Part shown: positions 57,965 through 64,000 of the stretch, in pieces
Layout of the letters: each line of letters opens with the position of its first letter
Numbering within the stretch: the first letter of the stretch is position 1
NCBI RefSeq assembly: GCF_014905615.1
Contig: NZ_AQGU01000029.1
Location: 62,001-126,000 of the forward strand
Direction of reading: 5' to 3'
DNA length: 64,000 bases
Source of the DNA: Pseudoalteromonas aliena SW19
GTDB lineage: Bacteria; Pseudomonadota; Gammaproteobacteria; Enterobacterales; Alteromonadaceae
The notes under the pieces: model-generated
The model's database searches: none
The model's input: the letters and a program-made list of their open reading frames with translations, nothing else
What the model was told of the DNA's origin: nothing
Translations under genes and position numbers: made by a program

Positions 57965-59563
57965 TTACGCTTTTTTCTCTTCACAACTTGAAAGGTATTC
58001 GTCAAACGTACCTTGGAAGTCGATTACTTCTTTATCTTTTATATCAATAATACGTGTCGCTAATGATGATACAAACTCGCGGTCATGGCTTACAAAAATA
58101 AGCGTACCCTCAAAGTCTTTAAGCGCGTTGTTAAGCGCTTCAATTGCTTCCATATCCATGTGGTTAGTTGGTTCGTCCATGACAAGTACGTTAACGTCCT
58201 GCATCATTAACTTACCAAATAACAGGCGGTTTTTTTCACCACCAGAGCAGTTGCGGGCTTTTTTGTTTGAATCGTCTGCGGTAAACAACAAGCGGCCTAA
58301 CATGCCACGAACCATTAAATCGTTGTGCTTAGCAGTGCGCCATTGCGACATCCAATCAAACAAGGTTAAATCGTTATCAAAATCTTTTGTGCTGTCTTGT
58401 GGGCAATAACCAAAGGTCGCATTTTCAGACCATTTAATTTCGCCTTCTAAACTTTTAAGCTCATCTACTAAGCAGCGTAAAAAGGTGGTTTTACCCACAC
58501 CATTTTCGCCAATAACCGCAAGCTTAGCGCCGGCTTCTAGTAATAAGTCGCCACCAGTAAATAACGTTTCGCCATCAAAACCATGGCCAAGTTTATTAAC
58601 TTCAAGCGCTTGACGGTACATTTTTTTACCTTCGTCAAACGAAAGTGATGGGCTCATACGGCTTGACGATTTAACTTCATCAAGCTTAATTTTATCCATT
58701 TTTTTAGCGCGCGAACTTGCTTGTTTAGCTTTTGACGCGTTAGCACCAAAACGGTTAACAAAGTCTTGTAGCTCGTCAATTTCTGCACTCTTTTTAGCGT
58801 TTTCAGCTAAAAGTTGCTCACGTTGTAGGCCCGCAGCTTCTAAAAATTTCTCGTAGTTACCAGGATAAATACGAAGCTCGCCGTAATCAATATCGGCCAT
58901 GTGTGTACATACCGAGTTTAAAAAGTGACGGTCATGCGAAATAATAATCATCGTACATTTACGTTTGTTAAGCTCGTTAGCAAGCCACGTAATGGTATGA
59001 ATATCCAAGTTATTAGTAGGCTCATCGAGTAGCAAAATATCAGGGTTTGCAAACAACGCTTGTGCTAAAAGCACACGTAGTTTCCAACCTGGCGCTACGT
59101 TTGCCATTAAACCGTAATGAAATTCTTTATCTATACCCGCTTCAAGCAAAATTTCTTCTGCGCGGCTCTCTGCTGTGTAGCCGTCCATTTCAGCGAATAC
59201 GCTTTCAAGATCGGCTACTTTCATGCCGTCTTCTTCGCTCATTTCTGGTAACGAGTAAATACGTTCGCGTTCTTGCTTTACTTTCCAAAGCTCCACGTCA
59301 CCCATAATTACTGCGTCTACAACGCTGTATTGCTCAAAAGCAAACTGGTCTTGGCTTAGGTTACCTACTTTTAACCCTGGAGTAATAGAGACATTACCCG
59401 CACTTGGTACAAGCGCACCGCTTAAAATTTTCATGAAAGTCGACTTGCCGCAGCCGTTAGCGCCAATTAAACCGTAACGGTTACCGTTACCAAATTTAGC
59501 TGAAATGTTTTCAAACAACGGCTCTGCGCCAAACTGCATCGTAATATTTGCGGTGGAGATCAA
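57965..59563 (-). CDS. ybiT: YbiT-type ABC-F ATPase
   Basis: About 532 residues from a TTG near 59563 ([11 protein letters not shown]), with AGGA about 9 bases upstream; the open frame to 59623 would add 20 hydrophobic residues absent from relatives. Two ABC domains in one chain: Walker [23 protein letters not shown] signature, [10 protein letters not shown]; then [32 protein letters not shown] linker of charged helices lies between (about 240-310). ABC-F proteins act on the ribosome at the E site; YbiT is one of the four E. coli members, and its exact trigger is unclear. A single gene. Confidence 0.93.
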   Translation of the reverse strand: MISTANITMQFGAEPLFENISAKFGNGNRYGLIGANGCGKSTFMKILSGALVPSAGNVSITPGLKVGNLSQDQFAFEQYSVVDAVIMGDVELWKVKQERERIYSLPEMSEEDGMKVADLESVFAEMDGYTAESRAEEILLEAGIDKEFHYGLMANVAPGWKLRVLLAQALFANPDILLLDEPTNNLDIHTITWLANELNKRKCTMIIISHDRHFLNSVCTHMADIDYGELRIYPGNYEKFLEAAGLQREQLLAENAKKSAEIDELQDFVNRFGANASKAKQASSRAKKMDKIKLDEVKSSSRMSPSLSFDEGKKMYRQALEVNKLGHGFDGETLFTGGDLLLEAGAKLAVIGENGVGKTTFLRCLVDELKSLEGEIKWSENATFGYCPQDSTKDFDNDLTLFDWMSQWRTAKHNDLMVRGMLGRLLFTADDSNKKARNCSGGEKNRLLFGKLMMQDVNVLVMDEPTNHMDMEAIEALNNALKDFEGTLIFVSHDREFVSSLATRIIDIKDKEVIDFQGTFDEYLSSCEEKKA

Positions 59564-59836
59564 AAAAGGTAATCCTAGAATTAGTACTGACAGGAGTACG
59601 CTGCAGCAACACGCCACAAACAAGAACCAGACAATAGGGTAAATTAGCTGGCGAATTATACAGATCAGCCAAGAGGAAGGAAAGGTAAAAGGTTAGTTTT
59701 ACAGCCATGAAGCTGTTTTCGGCGCATCTTATAATTTAATAACGCTTTAGCTTGCCAATAAGTGCCCAAAGCGTATTAAGTTTTAGAATGTATTTAATCG
59801 CGGTGCAATTTTAAAACGGCTTTATGTAAAGTACTG

Positions 59837-60574
59837 CTACTTAAATAATGCATCAAGCGCTGCTTTGTTGCTTTTTATATGCTGGCTTATTATGGCGACT
59901 TCTTCAGCCGAAACCGTTTTTTTGCTCAGCATTAAATGTATTTGGTCTTTATTTACAAACTTAATGTTATCGACTAACTGCAAATTAGCGCCGCGCTTAC
60001 TAAAAAATGCGCCAACGAGCGAGTCTTCAATTGCAAAATCAATACGCTTTTTATTAAGTAGTTCAAAGCGCTTACTGGCCGAGCTGGTATATTCAATTTG
60101 TTTTTTATACCTTTTTTTATATTGCTCAAACTCTTTACCATAATAGCTTCCAAAGTTAGCACCTACAGTAAGTCCTTGTTCAAAAATATCGGCTAGATTT
60201 TTAATGTTATGTGGATTGCTTTTATTTTCGTACAAGCGCATAACCTCAGTTCGGTAGCTATCGGTAAAGTAAACATATTCAGCACGTGCATCGGTATAGC
60301 TAGCAGCCCAGCCTATATCTATTCGGCCATGTTTTAATTCGGTAAAAGCGCGTTTTGAGTTAGGCAACAGCTCCACTTTAAAACAAAAAGGGGAGTCTTT
60401 AAAAATAATATTTAATGCCTCTACTTCAGTGCCTTTAAATATATCACTCATTCCCATGACATATGGCGGCCAAAAGGCATCGTGGGAGGCAATAGTAAAT
60501 GTTCTGTCGCAAGCAAAAGCGCTGTGTGATGCAGTACAAAGTAAATAGAATAAAAGGGTGTTTAGTCTCTTCAT
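59837..60574 (-). CDS. orphan periplasmic binding protein (SBP_bac_3)
   Basis: 245 residues, signal peptide MKRLNTLLFYLLCTASHSAFA before CDRTF. Family-3 features: FTIASHDAFWPPYVM, KGTEVEALNIIFKD, LKHGRIDIGWAASYTDARAEYVYFTDSY and KRIDFAIEDSLVG. No transporter genes are beside it. It could feed a distant ABC system or a sensor. The ligand is not evident; the mature N-terminal CDR is not a lipobox because the signal cut falls before it. Confidence 0.8.
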   Translation of the reverse strand: MKRLNTLLFYLLCTASHSAFACDRTFTIASHDAFWPPYVMGMSDIFKGTEVEALNIIFKDSPFCFKVELLPNSKRAFTELKHGRIDIGWAASYTDARAEYVYFTDSYRTEVMRLYENKSNPHNIKNLADIFEQGLTVGANFGSYYGKEFEQYKKRYKKQIEYTSSASKRFELLNKKRIDFAIEDSLVGAFFSKRGANLQLVDNIKFVNKDQIHLMLSKKTVSAEEVAIISQHIKSNKAALDALFK

Positions 60575-60809
60575 TACAGCTCTGTTTTAATTATTATTTG
60601 TTTATTATTAATACAGTATAAACCAGCTTGAGTATTTTAGTGAAAAAAGGGATGTGTAAAAATATAAATGCGAGGCAATTCACAAAACGAGCACGGGGAC
60701 CGAGCACTTAATCACAAATTGCACTTATATTATAAATTTAACAAATTATATTGTTGGTAACTTTAGCTATCGGTACACTAAGCTAAATTTATATATAGCA
60801 GAGCACGTT

Positions 60810-62048
60810 ATGTCGCCAACAAAAATACGCAACGATGTTATAAAACTGAGTGAATTAAGCGCTAAAAAACCAAATTACTATTTTATTCAAGGTTATTTAA
60901 TGGGGTTGGGTGTATTACCACAAATGCTTAACCCGAGTGAGTGGCAACCAGATCTATTTGGAGATCTTAATGTTCAAAATGCGACTGAACTAAAATACTT
61001 AGAAAGCTTAATGGCACTGTATAACCAATGCATGGAAAAAGTAATTCAAAACGAATTAAAAATGCCAGCCAAGTGCAGTCTATCTAAGCAAGACTACCGT
61101 GATTCACTAAAACCTAATATGCCCCTACCAAGTTACTGTAAAGGGGTTTTACAGGCGCTTAAACATATAAATAAACGCATGCTTGATGCAGAGCAAAAAC
61201 AGACTCTTAATAACCTGAACAGCGTTTTAAAAGCATTTTCTAGTGAAAAAGCAGCAGCAAAAGAATTTGGTGAATTTGCGCAATATAACGCCCAAGAATA
61301 TAAACGTAATTATGTTTATTTTATGGCCGACGCTATTTTTGAACTTCGATTTAGTAATGACCTAACTTTAAGCGATGAAGATGAAGCAGAATTTAACAAC
61401 CTCTTTTTAGACGAAGAACCAAATGAATTAGATGAGCTTGATGAACTACTTGAACTGGTACTCGCCGATACAGAGCTAAAAGCACTTGAGCCAATGCAGA
61501 TGCTTTTAGAATTGATGGAAGGGCACATTACAAAGCAATTTATTAAAGACAACACTGGGCACTTTTGGGGGCTGCAAGAAACACGCCCTTATATGATGCT
61601 TCGCGCGCATCGAGCAAAAATACACGCACTGCATGGTTATACCCAAAAAGCGCAATCAGAACTCGAAGAGTTACTAAAGCTAAACCCAAACGATAATCAA
61701 GGTAATCGCTTTTTATTAATGAATTGCCTAATAATTAATAAAGAATGGGACAAGTTAGACAGTCTATTGGTTAACTCCGACAGTGAAGAGCTACACGCAA
61801 CAGCAAGCCGTGCGCTAAGTGCTTTTGTAAAGCATGGCGATTCAAAACCCGCTAACGATTACAAAAAAATGCTCCAGCAGCAAAGTAAACACTTTGCCAA
61901 AATACTCACAGGGCAAGAAAAACTAAAAGAACAGCCGCCATATTACAGCCCAGGCAGTAAAGAAGAGGTCGGTGTTTACCTTGATTCGTTAGGTAAACAG
62001 GCGTGGATTTCGGTTCCCGCGAGTCTTTTTTGGCTAAGAAAAAAGTAA
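60810..62048 (+). CDS. UPF0149 N-domain fused to TPR/ST7-like C-domain
   Basis: 412 residues, cytoplasmic. The N-terminal part YFIQGYLMGLGVLPQMLNPSEWQPDLFGD (about 23-51) matches the UPF0149/YecA-YgfB pattern, with YCKGVLQAL and a second helical bundle. A very acidic segment (FLDEEPNELDELDELLELV) follows, then TPR-like helices (RAHRAKIHALHGYTQKAQSELEELLKLNPNDNQGNRFLLMNCL) as in the ST7 family. There is no C-terminal zinc SEC-C tail. The function is unknown; UPF0149 proteins may regulate by protein contacts. A one-base variant of the 17-bp palindrome lies at 61137 inside the gene. Confidence 0.75.
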   Translation: MSPTKIRNDVIKLSELSAKKPNYYFIQGYLMGLGVLPQMLNPSEWQPDLFGDLNVQNATELKYLESLMALYNQCMEKVIQNELKMPAKCSLSKQDYRDSLKPNMPLPSYCKGVLQALKHINKRMLDAEQKQTLNNLNSVLKAFSSEKAAAKEFGEFAQYNAQEYKRNYVYFMADAIFELRFSNDLTLSDEDEAEFNNLFLDEEPNELDELDELLELVLADTELKALEPMQMLLELMEGHITKQFIKDNTGHFWGLQETRPYMMLRAHRAKIHALHGYTQKAQSELEELLKLNPNDNQGNRFLLMNCLIINKEWDKLDSLLVNSDSEELHATASRALSAFVKHGDSKPANDYKKMLQQQSKHFAKILTGQEKLKEQPPYYSPGSKEEVGVYLDSLGKQAWISVPASLFWLRKK

Positions 62049-62256
62049 TAACTAAAAGCGTAAAAAGTGCTAAGCGTGATTTATGTCGCGCTTAGTGCTC
62101 AACATCAGCGCTTAATAATAACAGCGTATTAATTTAAAAATTTCTACTCACTAAGCCTATATTTTATTCATTTGTTCCTGTAGATTGGACAAATAATGAA
62201 TGCAGTATTAACAGTGCCTTAGCTGTTAAACGATTAGCCAAGGAGCGGTGAGTCTC

Positions 62257-62853
62257 GTGTCAAACACCACACTTACTTATTACAATCAAAATGCTAAAGC
62301 CTTTAGCGACTCAACACTTAACGTTGATATGTCGGCGCTTTATGCTGAGTTTTTACCGCACGTTGCACAAAAAGGGCATATTTTAGATGCCGGTTGTGGC
62401 AGTGCGCGCGATGCCGTATTTTTTAAAGCGCAGGGTTTTACTGTGAGTGCGTTTGATGCAAGCCCAGAGCTGGCAGAGTTGGCAAGCAGTTACTTACAAC
62501 AACCTGTAGCGGTTAAAACATTCCAAGAGCTAAATTGTGTAAATCAATACGACGGTATTTGGTGCTGCGCTAGTTTATTGCACGTCCCAAAGGCTGAATT
62601 ACCGCAGGTGTTTTTAAACCTACAAAATGCACTAAAACCAAACGGCGTTTTATATGTATCGTTTAAATACGGCGAGTCAGAGCGTGTGCATAATGGCCGT
62701 GAATTTACCGATTTAAACGAAAATGCTTTAACGCATTTACTTAGTCATACACAGTTAAAAGTTATTAAACAGTGGCAAAGTGTTGATCAGCGCCCAGAGC
62801 GCGAAAGCGAAGTATGGCTAAATGCGCTTATAAAAGTAGTGCACGTTTTATGA
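62257..62853 (+). CDS. class I SAM methyltransferase next to an HNH gene
   Basis: About 198 residues from GTG 62257; GTG 62248 is also open but lies only 2 bases from AGGAG. Motif I is LDAGCGSARDAVFF, motif II is VSAFDASPELAELA, and the acidic region YDGIWCCASLLHVPK is followed by LKPNGVLYVSFKYG. This is the Tehb/Methyltransf_25 type, which acts on small molecules or proteins more often than on DNA; there is no DPPY motif. Its stop overlaps the HNH gene start (ATGA), so the two are coupled. Confidence 0.85.
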   Translation: MSNTTLTYYNQNAKAFSDSTLNVDMSALYAEFLPHVAQKGHILDAGCGSARDAVFFKAQGFTVSAFDASPELAELASSYLQQPVAVKTFQELNCVNQYDGIWCCASLLHVPKAELPQVFLNLQNALKPNGVLYVSFKYGESERVHNGREFTDLNENALTHLLSHTQLKVIKQWQSVDQRPERESEVWLNALIKVVHVL

Positions 62854-64000
62854 GTGGAGCAATGCAGCAACAGCTCGACTTTATTGCATATATTCAGCGA
62901 ATGCTAGTTGAAGGTGAATTCACAGCTACTTATAAATATGCGTTACTACATGCAATTGCCGATGTGTGTGTGGAGCAAAAAGAACATAATCCCAATATAC
63001 AAATGGAAATAAAAATCGACACCTTAGTCGATAAATTTATTCAACTTTATTGGAATCACTCAATACCTTATTCAATCGATTCATCGTCGCTCATTACTAA
63101 CAGTGAAGACATGCTGCTTAAACAAAACAGCAAAGGCCAAGCAAAATTTATTACCGAGATATTTAAATTACAAAATGCGGGCGTTAAAAGCTATACCGCT
63201 TTTAAAAATGCAGATCAATACGAAAAGGTAATAAGTTCACTGCGTGATACTTTCATAAAAGGGCCATTATGGCGTTTGCAGTTATTATCAGGGCAAGAAG
63301 AGTGCTTTTTATATTCCCATACATTAATAGGTGAGGCGCGAAAGCCTAAGAGTATTCGCTTAAACGCGGGTATTGATCAGTGCTTTAGGCGTTTTTACGA
63401 TTTGGTTGTGCATTTAGCTACAACTGAGTGGTTAGAAAAAGTACAAACAATAAAATCTAATCAATCGTTAATTGGCCCGCAAAGCCAGTTACAAGATTTT
63501 TTATTTGGAACTAACCGAACAGCCTTAAAGCAAGTTGCACCGCTACTGATAGATATACAAAAAGGATTATGTTTTTACTGTCAGAAACCGTTAAACCTTA
63601 CAAAAAGCAAGGCTAAATCTGATAGCAAAGCACTCGAAATCGATCATTTTATTCCCTTTAAACGTTATCCAAACGACTTAGCTCATAACTTTGTGGCAGC
63701 ACACTCAGATTGCAATAATAGCAAACGCGATCATCTTGCAGCATTAATTCATCGTGATCGCTGGGTTGAGCAAAACCTCGATATTTATTCGCATGAAATA
63801 ACCAAACAACTAAAGCCATATTTTTATTGCGATGCAGATAAATCACAATCGGTTAGTGATTGGGCGTATCAGGTTGCACAGGCTAACAGTGCAAAATTAT
63901 GGGTGGCGAAAGGCAGTTTTGAAGAAGCGGCTGGTTTTAAATATCAGCAGCCAAAAACAGGGCTTGATTTAGTGGCGGAAGAAAAGCGAAAGTATGACGT
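62850..64000 (+). CDS. HNH endonuclease-domain protein (3' end beyond window)
   Basis: Translated by eye from ATG 62850: MSGAMQQQLDFIAYIQRMLVEGEF; 383 codons without a stop to the window end. An N-terminal helical region of unknown type is followed by an HNH domain near residues 243-295: CFYCQKPL, EIDHFIPFKRYPNDLAHNFVAAH, CNNSKRDHL, with paired Cys for structural zinc and the D-H, N, H catalytic set. The methyltransferase partner overlaps it by 4 bases. This layout occurs in defence-type clusters, often followed by a helicase, as I recall; the next gene is outside the window. Confidence 0.85.
   Translation, partial: MSGAMQQQLDFIAYIQRMLVEGEFTATYKYALLHAIADVCVEQKEHNPNIQMEIKIDTLVDKFIQLYWNHSIPYSIDSSSLITNSEDMLLKQNSKGQAKFITEIFKLQNAGVKSYTAFKNADQYEKVISSLRDTFIKGPLWRLQLLSGQEECFLYSHTLIGEARKPKSIRLNAGIDQCFRRFYDLVVHLATTEWLEKVQTIKSNQSLIGPQSQLQDFLFGTNRTALKQVAPLLIDIQKGLCFYCQKPLNLTKSKAKSDSKALEIDHFIPFKRYPNDLAHNFVAAHSDCNNSKRDHLAALIHRDRWVEQNLDIYSHEITKQLKPYFYCDADKSQSVSDWAYQVAQANSAKLWVAKGSFEEAAGFKYQQPKTGLDLVAEEKRKYD

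Overview
The window reads as chromosome of a marine gammaproteobacterium of the Alteromonadales, most likely Pseudoalteromonas. This rests on the low GC content, the dense genes with short AT-rich gaps, and recognisable gene blocks: long-type isocitrate lyase with malate synthase G, a haem-uptake locus with its own TonB-ExbB-ExbD, nupC-udk facing deoB-deoD, and YeeN-type YebC. There is no rRNA, tRNA, prophage or CRISPR array. The genus is inferred from protein character and gene order, not from a database match.

Layout. 0-9.4 kb: a LysR regulator cut by the window edge, an unusual SDR, a small lipoprotein, a TerB-like protein, a methyltransferase, sbcDC, and two paralogous 78-residue membrane proteins. 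One paralogue is broken by a MITE that itself carries a second MITE. 9.4-14.2 kb: M1 peptidase with a DUF6702-like partner, HAD phosphatase, YeeN. 14.3-18.4 kb: divergent glyoxylate-shunt genes glcB and aceA. 18.4-18.9 kb: gene-free, with eight degenerate 21-bp direct repeats that look like one end of a transposon. 18.9-23.7 kb: S9 peptidase, PxpA, GH3 hexosaminidase-like lipoprotein. 23.8-32.0 kb: haem acquisition (hmuTUV one way; tonB-exbB-exbD, receptor and hmuS the other) with two Fur boxes; a MITE sits in the presumed leader of the receptor. 32.2-33.8 kb: diguanylate cyclase.

33.9-42.0 kb is the most interesting region. Ten tightly packed genes follow a PmrA/QseB-type box. They encode a thermostable-hemolysin-family protein, an AMP-forming acyl ligase, a haem-oxygenase-like diiron oxidase, an SDR, a TPR protein, a QseB/PmrA-type regulator and its kinase, a cupredoxin, an FTR1-like membrane protein without either REXXE iron motif, and an outer-membrane protein. 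It looks like a self-regulated pathway that makes or modifies an acyl compound, and I know of no assigned function for this combination.

42.2-50.9 kb is mostly housekeeping: cold-shock protein, nucleoside uptake and salvage, an EAL phosphodiesterase, Fpr and two hypothetical proteins. 51.0-57.9 kb holds tandem arrays of REP doublets around a RAYT transposase gene, flanking a TPR membrane protein, two fused MITEs and katG. The window ends with ybiT, a solute-binding protein, a UPF0149-ST7-like protein, and a methyltransferase-HNH nuclease pair cut by the right edge.
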